Positions 1-7,030 of a DNA stretch of 35,360 nt are shown in pieces (positions within the stretch are counted from its first letter, which is position 1; the number at the start of each line of letters is the position of its first letter). Under the pieces are notes generated by a model. The model was not told the origin of the DNA, searched no databases, and saw nothing but the letters and a program-made list of their open reading frames with translations. Both the position numbers and the translations under genes were made by a program. The stretch comes from Mariprofundaceae bacterium. GTDB taxonomy: Bacteria; Pseudomonadota; Zetaproteobacteria; Mariprofundales; Mariprofundaceae. The DNA lies in the NCBI GenBank assembly GCA_030950905.1, contig JAUZQQ010000041.1:1-35360 (forward strand), in the 5' to 3' direction.

Positions 1-255
1 ATGACCGGGGCAATCCACATGGGCATAGTGACGGGCATCGGTTTCGTATTCAACGTGTGCTGTAGCGATGGTGATGCCACGGGCGCGTTCTTCGGGTGCG
101 CCATCAATATCTGCATAATCTTTAAATTCTGCCTTGCCTTCTTCAGACAACACCTTGGTTATGGCAGCCGTCAATGTTGTTTTGCCGTGATCAACATGGC
201 CAATTGTGCCAATGTTGACGTGCGGCTTGGTACGTTCAAATTTTTCTTTTGACAT
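1..255 (-). CDS. tuf: Elongation factor Tu, N-terminal part (runs off the window)
   Basis: EF-Tu is the GTPase that delivers aminoacyl-tRNA to the ribosome. The visible 85 residues begin [20 protein letters not shown] and contain the P-loop GHVDHGKT, the switch I segment RARGITI and the start of the G3 motif ending in DCPGH at the window edge. The rest of the gene lies beyond position 1. The ATG at 255-253 follows a good GGAGAGG ribosome binding site with a three-base gap. It is the last member of a tRNA-Thr, tRNA-Tyr, tRNA-Gly, tRNA-Thr, tuf unit, the same order as thrU-tyrU-glyT-thrT-tufB in Escherichia coli, so it is probably co-transcribed with the tRNAs. Confidence 0.98.
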   Translation of the reverse strand, partial: MSKEKFERTKPHVNIGTIGHVDHGKTTLTAAITKVLSEEGKAEFKDYADIDGAPEERARGITIATAHVEYETDARHYAHVDCPGH

Positions 256-267
256 AAACCTCTCCGT

Positions 268-305
268 TTTCAAGCTTTTGAAACAGCGCATCATAAAAGA
301 TGATG
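268..305 (-). other. Two small hairpins between tRNA-Thr and tuf
   Basis: The spacer between the last tRNA and tuf holds two short inverted repeats. CATCAT and ATGATG (289-305) are separated by five bases, and TTTCAA and TTGAAA (268-283) by four. In the transcript these would fold 5' of the tuf ribosome binding site. Neither is followed by a T run in the tuf direction, so they are not classical terminators. A role in processing the tRNA-tuf transcript is only a guess. Confidence 0.35.
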
Positions 306-328
306 ATCGGTGATACGCAACAACGACA

Positions 329-403
<75 letters not shown>

Positions 404-416
404 CAAATTAGAAGAC

Positions 417-490
417 TGGAGCGGGTGGCGGGAATCGAACCCGCGCTTCCAGCTTGGAAGGCTGGAGTTCTACCATTGAACCACACCCGC
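417..490 (-). tRNA. glyT: tRNA-Gly (anticodon TCC)
   Basis: The reverse strand gives the acceptor stem GCGGGTG paired with CACCCGC, a D arm with GGTTCAATGGTAGAAC, an anticodon loop with TCC, the T loop GGTTCGATTCC and an encoded CCA end at 419-417. Identity and position match glyT of the thrU-tyrU-glyT-thrT-tufB arrangement. Thirteen bases separate it from the neighbouring tRNA-Thr. Confidence 0.97.
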
Positions 491-545
491 AAACAAGAAC
501 AATCACCCTTCACGTTTAAAGGTGAGGTAGAATCGTTCTGATAAG

Positions 546-630
546 TGGTGGAGAGAGCTGGATTCGAACCAACGTAGGCGTAGCCAGCAGATTTACAGTC
601 TGCCCCCTTTAGCCACTCGGGAATCTCTCC
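546..630 (-). tRNA. tyrU: tRNA-Tyr (anticodon GTA)
   Basis: This is a class II tRNA of 85 bases including an encoded CCA. The acceptor stem GGAGAGA pairs with TCTCTCC. The anticodon arm CAGACTGTAAATCTG gives GTA, a long variable arm follows (CTGGCTACGCCTACG region), and the T loop is GGTTCGAATCC. The long variable arm and the GTA anticodon together identify tyrosine. Confidence 0.97.
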
Positions 631-698
631 ATACCAATCAACTTTTTATCTATTTATCATGCAACCCATTTTTTATTTTAAACCAAACAAATAAAAAA

Positions 699-774
699 TG
701 GAGCCGGCAACAGGATTCGAACCCGTGGCCTGCTGATTACAAATCAGCTGCTCTACCAACTGAGCTATGCCGGC
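699..774 (-). tRNA. thrU: tRNA-Thr (anticodon TGT)
   Basis: The reverse strand folds with acceptor stem GCCGGCA and TGCCGGC, the D arm AGCTCAGTTGGTAGAGC, anticodon stem-loop CTGATTTGTAATCAG giving TGT, T arm GGGTTCGAATCC and an encoded CCA at 701-699. It is the first gene of the tRNA-tuf unit. The 68-base gap to tRNA-Tyr is A+T rich and holds nothing else that I can identify. Confidence 0.97.
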
Positions 775-789
775 AAGTAAGGACGGCGC

Positions 790-817
790 AACCTAGCGTT
801 AAACTTGATGAGTTCAA
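790..817 (-). promoter_or_regulatory. Possible sigma70 promoter of the tRNA-tuf unit
   Basis: Reading leftwards, TTGAAC (817-812) and TAGGTT (795-790) are 16 bases apart and are followed by a G+C-rich stretch GCGCC just before the first tRNA. A GC-rich discriminator is typical of stable-RNA promoters under stringent control. The -10 hexamer is only a fair match, so the call is tentative. Confidence 0.35.
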
Positions 818-829
818 GTATTTATTCCA

Positions 830-1114
830 TCATCGCTTAATGCGGTAATACTGCGCCTTGCGCGCGCTCCAGAAACGCTTGTATTCATAACGACTTACCC
901 GCCCATCGCCATTGCCATCCATTTCTTTGTATTCACGGCGCGCACGCGATTCAATCATGGTCATAAACTCAGCAAATGATACACCATCACCATTTCGATC
1001 CAATGCAATAAAACGATTCGCCAATTTATTGGTCGTTACCCCTGCGGCAGTAGCTGTGTTTTCTGGTGTCATCACCAGCAACACAGCGATTGCAATAAGA
1101 CTTCGTAACAGCAT
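830..1114 (-). CDS. Small exported EF-hand protein
   Basis: A 94-residue protein with an N-terminal hydrophobic export signal (about residues 1-24, ending TATAAG) followed by two EF-hand-like calcium sites. The second loop, D66-GNGDGRVSRY-E77, is a canonical twelve-residue EF-hand. The first, D39-RNGDGVSFA-E49, has the DxNxDG core but is one residue short, which should weaken or alter calcium binding. The C-terminus is basic and aromatic (KAQYYRIKR). It is transcribed towards the tRNA cluster and lies downstream of rpsT, but the rpsT terminator separates them. It is probably a periplasmic calcium-responsive protein; its partner and role are not evident. Confidence 0.8.
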   Translation of the reverse strand: MLLRSLIAIAVLLVMTPENTATAAGVTTNKLANRFIALDRNGDGVSFAEFMTMIESRARREYKEMDGNGDGRVSRYEYKRFWSARKAQYYRIKR

Positions 1115-1146
1115 GGCAACCCCTGGATTTTTATTGTATAGATTTC

Positions 1147-1173
1147 AAAAAAAAGAGCCCCTCCTAGAAAGGG
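1147..1173 (-). terminator. Rho-independent terminator after rpsT
   Basis: Reading leftwards, CCCT TTCTAGG AGGG forms a short G+C-rich stem, followed by GCTC and a run of eight T. It lies about 100 bases past the rpsT stop codon and before the EF-hand gene, so it probably ends the rpsT transcript. Confidence 0.6.
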
Positions 1174-1259
1174 ATCTTAGGAACGCGTACGAAATAACCT
1201 ATTGGTGTTTATTCGCGTCTATTCGTGGTTATGATCTTAGGGACGCGCACGAAATAACC
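1173..1259. repeat. Two 27-base direct repeats downstream of rpsT
   Basis: A 27-base unit beginning GATCTTAGG and ending GAAATAACC occurs at 1173-1199 and again at 1233-1259, 60 bases apart, with two mismatches (A/G and T/C). In between is a second short echo, ATTCGCGTCTATTCGTGG. The array fills the rpsT-to-EF-hand spacer next to the terminator. It is too short and too few in copy to be a CRISPR. It may be a duplicated spacer or a trace of a dispersed chromosomal repeat. Confidence 0.7.
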
Positions 1260-1272
1260 GTTAAAATCTAAT

Positions 1273-1536
1273 TTAAGCCATATTCTTAATGGAGGTATTT
1301 AAGCGAGAAGCACTACGCGATGCCTGCTTGCTATGAATCAAGCCTTTACGCCCCGCTTTATCCAATTTTGAAATAGCACTTTTTAGCAGTGCGTTGGCGT
1401 TATCTTTATCACCATCAGCCACAGCCATTTGAACTTTTTTGATAGCAGTGCGCATTTCTGAGCGCTGTCCACGGTGATCGCCCCGCTTTTTTTCGTCTTG
1501 ACGTGCACGTTTTAGTGCTGATGCATGGTTTGCCAC
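1273..1536 (-). CDS. rpsT: 30S ribosomal protein S20
   Basis: S20 is a primary 16S rRNA-binding protein of the small subunit. The 87-residue product starts ANHASALKRARQ after the initiator, contains the conserved alanine- and lysine-rich helices, and has the C-terminal half KGLIHSKQASRSASRL typical of the family. I chose the GTG at 1536-1534 as start because it puts the family's N-terminus directly after the initiator and because GAGGA lies nine bases upstream. A TTG nine bases further up would add MYT, which the family lacks. S20 genes often use a weak non-ATG start linked to autoregulation. Confidence 0.96.
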   Translation of the reverse strand: MANHASALKRARQDEKKRGDHRGQRSEMRTAIKKVQMAVADGDKDNANALLKSAISKLDKAGRKGLIHSKQASRSASRLNTSIKNMA

Positions 1537-1561
1537 AGTATACAATCCTCAATTTTAAGCA

Positions 1562-1589
1562 GGTATAAAAAAACACCGAGTATTGGCAA
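1562..1589 (-). promoter_or_regulatory. Possible rpsT promoter overlapping the upstream terminator
   Basis: Reading leftwards, TTGCCA (1589-1584) and TATACC (1567-1562) are 16 bases apart. The -35 lies in the loop of the preceding terminator and the -10 starts at the end of its T run. Transcription would begin some 20 bases before the rpsT start codon. The position is right, but the hexamers are only fair matches. Confidence 0.4.
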
Positions 1590-1600
1590 GCCGCACTCGG
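1567..1600 (-). terminator. Rho-independent terminator after the DEAD-box helicase gene
   Basis: Reading leftwards, CCGAGT and ACTCGG (1600-1595 and 1581-1576) form a perfect six-pair stem around a 13-base loop, followed by TG and seven T. It lies between the helicase stop codon at 1654 and rpsT, so it should end the helicase transcript and isolate rpsT. Confidence 0.7.
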
Positions 1601-1653
1601 AATAAGGCGGTGCACAATAGAGCATCATTAAAATCTGTCAATAGCCAAATCAC

Positions 1654-2904
1654 TCAATGCCTGTTTTTCTTTTTTTTCTTTCGTTGACTTTCCAGCCACA
1701 GATCATGCGCTTGAACCAATTCTTTAAGGTCGTCTATTGATATATTTTTTGGCTCATTGATAATTTCATGCGCGCCTTTTTCACCAACAGTGATAACGTG
1801 AATAGCCCGCCCCAAAAACGACTCAATAGCCTGAAGCAATGGCTTTTCTTCTTCGCTGCAAAGAGACACAGCTTCGCCTTTGTTCACACCACGCCCTGTA
1901 CGCCCAACACGGTGAATATAATTCTCTGTTTTTTCGGGAATATCATAATTAATAACATAAGCAATATTCGGCACATCAATGCCACGCGCACTTACATCTG
2001 TGGCAATAAGAATACGGCAATCACCCGTGTGAAAACGCTGCATGGTTTTTTCCCGTGCCACTTGCTCTTTATCACCGTGGATACTTTCAGTGGCAATATC
2101 AACCCGCGCCATCGCTTTGACCACCCGCTCGGCACGAATCCGTGTCCGCACAAAAACAATAATTTTTTCTTTTGGGTGATCCTGAATAAAACGCGCAAGA
2201 AAAAATCGTTTGTCATCCATCGCAACAAAAGCGACAGCGTGCATGATGTTTTTTGAGACCCGATCTTTAGGCGACACTTGAATGCGAATAGCCGCACTTT
2301 TGACTTGTGAATAGGCCAACTTCTTGATTGAATCACTGATCGTGGCTGAAAAGAAAAGCGTTTGATGACGATTCTTCAGCATTTTTTTGATGGTTTTAAT
2401 GTCTTCAATAAATCCCAAGTCAAGCATATGATCTGCTTCGTCCAACACCAGCGTTGAGACACCATCAAGGCGAATTTCTTGTTGGTGAATAAGGTCAAAC
2501 ATACGTCCCGGCGTGGCAATCAACACATCAATACCATCTTGTAATTTGGCGATTTGATTATCTTGGTCTACCCCGCCATGCAGGGCGAAAACCTTTACCC
2601 GCGTATGCACAGCAATATCTTTAAACACCGTACCAATCTGCAAGGCCAGCTCACGGGTCGGAACCATCACAATACATTTGATACCGTAGGAGCGTTTGCT
2701 GGTTTTGAAACGATGGATTTTATCCACCACGGGTATTGCAAAAGCAGCAGTCTTTCCCGTTCCCGTTTGCGCAATGGCGAGTACATCTTCACCATTCATG
2801 ATCGAAGGGATGGCTTTGAACTGAATATCAGTAGGCCGCTTAAAACCAAGGCGCGCCAAGTTCTTTTTGATGTCGTCAGAAATATGGTATTGATTAAATA
2901 GCAT
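1654..2904 (-). CDS. DEAD-box ATP-dependent RNA helicase (RhlE-like)
   Basis: A 416-residue superfamily 2 RNA helicase that unwinds short RNA duplexes using ATP, as in ribosome assembly, mRNA decay or cold adaptation. The motifs appear in order: the aromatic/Q motif GFKRPTDIQ near residue 20, motif I AQTGTGKT, motif Ia PTRELALQ, the GG motif, TPGR, motif II VLDEADHML, motif III SAT, then the C-terminal lobe with FVRTR, ATDVSARGID and HRVGRTGRG. The tail is short and very basic (SQRKKKKKNRH), which suits RNA binding. It is closest in layout to RhlE, but I cannot separate RhlE from other DEAD-box subgroups by eye. I see no Shine-Dalgarno sequence before the ATG. A clear terminator follows. Confidence 0.93.
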   Translation of the reverse strand: MLFNQYHISDDIKKNLARLGFKRPTDIQFKAIPSIMNGEDVLAIAQTGTGKTAAFAIPVVDKIHRFKTSKRSYGIKCIVMVPTRELALQIGTVFKDIAVHTRVKVFALHGGVDQDNQIAKLQDGIDVLIATPGRMFDLIHQQEIRLDGVSTLVLDEADHMLDLGFIEDIKTIKKMLKNRHQTLFFSATISDSIKKLAYSQVKSAAIRIQVSPKDRVSKNIMHAVAFVAMDDKRFFLARFIQDHPKEKIIVFVRTRIRAERVVKAMARVDIATESIHGDKEQVAREKTMQRFHTGDCRILIATDVSARGIDVPNIAYVINYDIPEKTENYIHRVGRTGRGVNKGEAVSLCSEEEKPLLQAIESFLGRAIHVITVGEKGAHEIINEPKNISIDDLKELVQAHDLWLESQRKKKKKNRH

Positions 2905-2933
2905 GGTGTGTTGTTGTTTTACTGTTGATTAGA

Positions 2934-3695
2934 TTAAACAATGCTTGGATCAAACAATGCTTGAAGATGGTGCAGCCGAACCTGTGAAAGGTTGTTCAAT
3001 TGGTGGGGGTTGGCCAATACCTGAATATTTGTCTTATCACCCAATTCAGAGACCACCAAATCTGCATCGCTAAAGTTTTGTTTTTTTGTATAAGCATTCA
3101 CGGTAACAACACAACGCAGTCCCGCAGCTTTGGCAGACAATGTGCCATTTTCAGAGTCTTCCATGGCCAACGTAGCGTTAGGGTCTGCCCCGAGTTGATT
3201 CAGTGCATAGGTATAAACATCAGGCGCAGGTTTTTTATTGGCTACAATATCTCCCGCAGCCAAAACCGCAAAAATATCAAACCACTCATGCCCCAAACAG
3301 TGCTCAATCAATGCATGCAGTGCCGCAGGCGTGGTTGTAGTTGCGACACCCTGAATGATTCCCGCGTCTCGAACTTCTTCCAATAAACGGCGCACACCGG
3401 GACGCAGTGGAATACGCCCTTCAGCGATTAATGCTTGGTAGCAAACTGTTTTGTCTGCATGCAACGCGACAATATCAGCATCACTTAATGGCGGCATGCC
3501 ACCTTGTTGAATGTCACAACGAATGCGTTCTTTGCCACCGGTAACTTTCAATAAGTCACCATAACAAAGCTCATCCCAGCGACGTTGCAATCCAGCCTTT
3601 TCAAAAGCTGTGTTAAACGCCACCCGATGACCATCACGTTCAGTATCAGCAAGTGTGCCATCAACATCCCACAGTATGGTTTTCAATACATCCAT
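2934..3695 (-). CDS. cbbY: CbbY-like HAD-superfamily phosphatase
   Basis: A 253-residue haloacid-dehalogenase-type hydrolase. Motif I is WDVDGTLADTE with nucleophile D10 and acid D12. The cap region carries WDELCYGDLLKVTGGKERIR, which is characteristic of CbbY. Motif II is the TTTT stretch, motif III the lysine in NKKPAPDVY, and motif IV AMEDSENG. CbbY proteins dephosphorylate xylulose-1,5-bisphosphate, a misfire product that inhibits RuBisCO, and usually occur in autotrophs. No RuBisCO gene is in this window, so the link to CO2 fixation is inferred from family only. AAGAGGTG before the ATG is a good ribosome binding site. The gene lies between ftsX and the RNA helicase on the same strand. 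Confidence 0.85.
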   Translation of the reverse strand: MDVLKTILWDVDGTLADTERDGHRVAFNTAFEKAGLQRRWDELCYGDLLKVTGGKERIRCDIQQGGMPPLSDADIVALHADKTVCYQALIAEGRIPLRPGVRRLLEEVRDAGIIQGVATTTTPAALHALIEHCLGHEWFDIFAVLAAGDIVANKKPAPDVYTYALNQLGADPNATLAMEDSENGTLSAKAAGLRCVVTVNAYTKKQNFSDADLVVSELGDKTNIQVLANPHQLNNLSQVRLHHLQALFDPSIV

Positions 3696-3742
3696 CTATT
3701 CACACCTCTTTAAAAACACATGGGTTCATAGGTTACAAGCTA

Positions 3743-4612
3743 TCACGCCTCTACGCCAGCAGTATCCAGCTTTGCAGTGGCGACCACAGAACCCAGACCA
3801 CCAACCAAGCCCCCACCAAGCAACAGGGGAAAAAACATGCCCCAAATTTGAACATCGACATGTGCCGTAGCAAGCCAGCCTTGAACACCCAACACCAAAG
3901 GCCAGAGCATCAACCAAGCAAGGCCGCCTGCGCCTGCACCCAAGGCCAATCCTTCTAAGATGAATGGCATACGCACAAACCATTCTTTCGCCCCCAACAA
4001 ACGCATCAAACGGACTTCATCCATTCGCGCCAATAAAATCATACGCAAGGTATTAGAAACGATCAACGCCATGGCAATGCCCAACAGGACTGTGGCAAAC
4101 CAAACCAGTGTGTTTACCCGCTCCAATACATCATGCACCTTGACCAATTGCAATTCATCTTCATTCAAACTGGCAGAAAAGCGACCCACCGTATCGCGCA
4201 AATCAGGCAGGGAAAATTCACCGCGCTGTTGATTCAGTGTGACGACAAAGGTAACGGGTAAAGTCGCTGACAACATTTTGGCATCCATGCCTGTATCACC
4301 CAACCATTTCCGCATCCATTCCAAGGTATCATCTTTGCTAACTTTTTGCACCAGCCCAACACCCGAAATAATAGCCAGCTCTTGCTCTAAACCTTCAAGG
4401 TCAATCTGCCTGTCGGTATCCACATACACATGCAATGCAATCTGCTGCTGCCACGAACCGACCCATTGGCTTGCGCCTTGCAAACCCAACCAAACAGAGC
4501 CAATCGCCCACAATGCCACAGCCACAATCATCAATGCCAAATACTGATGAATACCAAACGGTGGCATATTAAAACCACCGGGCAAACGAACGCGAGAATT
4601 ATTTATCTGCAT
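3743..4612 (-). CDS. ftsX: Cell division protein FtsX (permease-like subunit)
   Basis: FtsX is the membrane half of FtsEX, which sits at the divisome and activates peptidoglycan hydrolases. The 289-residue protein has the expected plan. A cytoplasmic N-terminus is followed by a first membrane segment around residues 20-40 and a periplasmic domain with QQQIALHVYVDT and a conserved P-VTFVVTL stretch. Three more membrane segments follow in the C-terminal half with the FtsX signature MDEVRLMRLLGAKEWFVR. I chose the ATG at 4612, which lies inside the end of ftsE and has GGAGG seven bases upstream; a longer reading frame further up has no family support. The 14-base overlap with ftsE indicates translational coupling. 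Confidence 0.95.
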   Translation of the reverse strand: MQINNSRVRLPGGFNMPPFGIHQYLALMIVAVALWAIGSVWLGLQGASQWVGSWQQQIALHVYVDTDRQIDLEGLEQELAIISGVGLVQKVSKDDTLEWMRKWLGDTGMDAKMLSATLPVTFVVTLNQQRGEFSLPDLRDTVGRFSASLNEDELQLVKVHDVLERVNTLVWFATVLLGIAMALIVSNTLRMILLARMDEVRLMRLLGAKEWFVRMPFILEGLALGAGAGGLAWLMLWPLVLGVQGWLATAHVDVQIWGMFFPLLLGGGLVGGLGSVVATAKLDTAGVEA

Positions 4613-5285
4613 GAGAGTCCTCCGCCAATGAACCTTCATGCAAGCGCAATACACGCCCTGGGTGGGAGTCAAGAAATTGTAAATCATGGGTGGCAGTAAT
4701 CACTGTTGCGCCCATTTTATTGAGCGCAAGCAACAAGTTCAATACCCGAAAGGCCGTTTCATTGTCCAAATTGCCTGTTGGTTCATCGGCCAAAATAACG
4801 GGGGGCGTGGCGATCATGGCTCGTGCAATGGCAATGCGTTGTTGTTCACCGCCTGATAATGCTTCGGGGTACGCCCACAATCGATCTTTTAATTCTACAA
4901 AGTCCAAAACCTTGCCCACGCGCGCCACCAAACGATCACTCTTCCAGCCTTGCACGCGCAAGGGAAGCGCCACATTTTCAAAAACCGTTCGTGAAAACAA
5001 TAGCTTATGGTCTTGAAATACAACACCTGTACGCTGGCGAAGCAAACGAATTTGTTTTTCTTTCGCTTGGCGCATATCCACACCTTGCACCAACATTTGT
5101 CCTGATGTAGGGCGAATACCGCCATAAATCATACGCAATAATGTTGATTTACCCGCACCACTCTCACCAATAAGATAAACAAATTGGCCTTTTTCAATGG
5201 TCAAGTTTACGCCAGATAAAGCAACCTTTCCTGTGCGGTAACGCAACATGGCTTGTTGCAGTTCAATAAATACCTTATTCTCCAT
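4599..5285 (-). CDS. ftsE: Cell division ATP-binding protein FtsE
   Basis: FtsE is the ATPase of the FtsEX complex, which couples cytoplasmic ATP hydrolysis to cell-wall hydrolase activation at the septum. The 228-residue protein has Walker A GESGAGKS at residues 40-47, a Q-loop VVFQDHKLL, the ABC signature LSGGEQQR, Walker B VILADEPTGNLD and the switch histidine in TATHD. DHKLL and the short length are typical of FtsE rather than of lipoprotein exporters. It overlaps ftsX and lies 64 bases after pstB, so it may also be read from the pst transcript. The ribosome binding site before the ATG is weak. Confidence 0.96.
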   Translation of the reverse strand: MENKVFIELQQAMLRYRTGKVALSGVNLTIEKGQFVYLIGESGAGKSTLLRMIYGGIRPTSGQMLVQGVDMRQAKEKQIRLLRQRTGVVFQDHKLLFSRTVFENVALPLRVQGWKSDRLVARVGKVLDFVELKDRLWAYPEALSGGEQQRIAIARAMIATPPVILADEPTGNLDNETAFRVLNLLLALNKMGATVITATHDLQFLDSHPGRVLRLHEGSLAEDSHADK

Positions 5286-5349
5286 CGCGGTACATTAACG
5301 CCTAGGCTTTTTTTGTACACGTTCCTTAAAAGCAGTGTGGGTGCTTACT

Positions 5350-6186
5350 TCACCCTGCTTGTCCACGCACATAGGCCAAGGTCAATGGATTTCTTGGATG
5401 TTCAAAGACATTCACGCATCGGCCAAATTCAATCAACGTACCAACCCGTTCTTTCATCCAAAAAAAAGCCGCATAATTGGCGACACGGCGGGCTTGTGCC
5501 AAGTTATGGGTAACGATGACCACAGTGTACCGACCTTGCAGTCGTTTGATCAGCGATTCCACCACGCCAGAAGCGATAGGATCCAGTGCGCTGCATGGTT
5601 CATCCATGAGTAATATTTCTGGCTCCAATACCAAAGCACGGGCGATACATAAGCGTTGTTGTTGGCCACCAGACAAAGCCAGCGCAGAACCATCGAGGCG
5701 GTCTTTTACCTCGTCCCACAGACCAACATCTTTTAAGGCTTGTTCAACCTTTTCAGCCAATAGGTAACGATTTCGCACACCGTGTTCGCGCAGTGGCAGT
5801 GTTAAATTGCGCCGAATAGAGAGCGGAAAAGGGTTGGGTTTTTGAAAAATCATGCCGATACGACGGCGCAAACGCATGGTATCGATAGCATCATGGATAA
5901 TATCATCACGGTCAAAATAGATATGCCCTGTAACACTGGCTTGTGGAATCAATGCCAGCAAACAATTGAGACTGGATAAAAAGCTCGTTTTACCACAGCC
6001 CGAAGGGCCAATCAATGCAGTAATACAACCTTTATAAATATCCAAAGAGACATCATCCAAGACGGTATTGCCAGCATAAGCAATGGATAATTTTTTAATT
6101 TGCAAATGCGGCACTGGCGTGCAACACGCTTGCCCCAAGGTCATATTGCCCAGGGTGTAAGCTGTTGTTGAATTATTGATGGTCAT
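5350..6186 (-). CDS. pstB: Phosphate ABC transporter ATP-binding protein PstB
   Basis: PstB powers high-affinity phosphate uptake by the PstSCAB transporter. The roughly 278-residue protein shows Walker A GPSGCGKTS, the PstB-specific FQKPNPFPLSI segment, the signature LSGGQQQRLCIARAL, Walker B ILLMDEPCSALDP and the switch histidine in VTHNLAQARR. The family ending (FEHPRNPLTLAYVRG) is intact. I used the ATG at 6186. A TTG two codons upstream is possible, and so is a later ATG 14 codons in. None has a strong ribosome binding site, which fits coupling to pstA, whose stop is only ten bases away. No phoU follows in this window. Confidence 0.95.
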   Translation of the reverse strand: MTINNSTTAYTLGNMTLGQACCTPVPHLQIKKLSIAYAGNTVLDDVSLDIYKGCITALIGPSGCGKTSFLSSLNCLLALIPQASVTGHIYFDRDDIIHDAIDTMRLRRRIGMIFQKPNPFPLSIRRNLTLPLREHGVRNRYLLAEKVEQALKDVGLWDEVKDRLDGSALALSGGQQQRLCIARALVLEPEILLMDEPCSALDPIASGVVESLIKRLQGRYTVVIVTHNLAQARRVANYAAFFWMKERVGTLIEFGRCVNVFEHPRNPLTLAYVRGQAG

Positions 6187-6196
6187 AGACAAATTA

Positions 6197-7030
6197 TCAT
6201 GCAGAAAAAATCCTTCGCTTCACCCAACGGTCAGTCATGGCTTGTGCCAAAACATTCAGCAATACAATCAGCGTTACCAGCACCAATGCTGAGGCATAGG
6301 CAGCAGCATTTCCGCCAGTTACATTCATGGATAAATCATAAATATGAACGGCCAAGGCACGCCCAGAGTCCATCCATGATTCAGGCATGCGGTCAACATA
6401 ACCACTGGTAAAAATAAGTGCTGCCGTTTCGGCGGTAGCTCGGCCAATACCCAGCATCAGACCTGCGATAATAGCGGGTGCAGCAGCCGGTAATAAAATA
6501 TACCAAACAGCAGTGCTTCGGCTCATGCCCAAAGCCAGCGCACCGTGTCGCCAACCATGGTCAATCGCCGATAAACCAGCCTCACAACTGCGAATAAAAA
6601 CAGGTATAATCATACAAGCCAACGTAAGCCCTCCCGACAGAATAGAAAAACCAAAACCCAAGAATAAACTAAAGAATGCATTGCCAAACAGGCCATAAAC
6701 AATCGAAGGTACGCCCGCCAACACATCCAAAGACAAGCGAATAATTTGCCCCAAGAAACCACCTTGACGGCTAAACTCTGCCAGCCAAATAGCAGCACCC
6801 AAACCCAAGGGTAACGATACCAACAAAGCCACGCCCAAAATACACAAAGTCGAAACCAAAATTGGGCCAATACCACCATCACGTCCTGCGTGTTCGGGTG
6901 CATCAACAATAAACGCCCATGATAGGTGTGCTACGCCTTGTAGCACGGTATCTGCAAGCAGCCATAACAATGCTCCCGTGACGAGCAAAGCCGCGCCCCA
7001 AATAAGCAGCGTAAACATACGCTCAGGCAT
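6197..7030 (-). CDS. pstA: Phosphate ABC transporter permease PstA
   Basis: PstA is one of the two membrane subunits of the phosphate transporter. The 277-residue protein has about six hydrophobic segments. It also has the PstA features GVPSIVYGLFGNAF, the permease loop that contacts PstB (SIDHGWRHGALALGMSRSTAVWYILLP), and GIGRATAETAALIFT. I chose the ATG at 7030, which overlaps the end of pstC by eight bases (ATGCCTGA); a start ten codons further up is possible but would run deep into pstC. The overlap suggests translational coupling within pstS-pstC-pstA-pstB. Confidence 0.94.
   Translation of the reverse strand: MPERMFTLLIWGAALLVTGALLWLLADTVLQGVAHLSWAFIVDAPEHAGRDGGIGPILVSTLCILGVALLVSLPLGLGAAIWLAEFSRQGGFLGQIIRLSLDVLAGVPSIVYGLFGNAFFSLFLGFGFSILSGGLTLACMIIPVFIRSCEAGLSAIDHGWRHGALALGMSRSTAVWYILLPAAAPAIIAGLMLGIGRATAETAALIFTSGYVDRMPESWMDSGRALAVHIYDLSMNVTGGNAAAYASALVLVTLIVLLNVLAQAMTDRWVKRRIFSA

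Noticed and set aside
801-818. Terminator after the EF-hand gene (ACTTGA/TCAAGT stem)
   Set aside because: The stem is weak and only three T follow; the same bases fit a tRNA promoter better.
1173-1259. Possible CRISPR array
   Set aside because: Only two repeat copies with mismatches, one spacer and no cas genes.
912-1271. 119-codon open frame on the plus strand across the EF-hand gene and repeats
   Set aside because: It is antisense to the EF-hand gene and runs through the terminator and repeats; no ribosome binding site or recognisable domain.
1768-2256. 162-codon open frame on the plus strand
   Set aside because: It lies wholly inside the DEAD-box helicase gene on the other strand and encodes nothing family-like; it is an antisense shadow.
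4613-4687. Longer FtsX start
   Set aside because: The extra residues are ftsE sequence read in another frame; the ATG at 4612 has a strong ribosome binding site.
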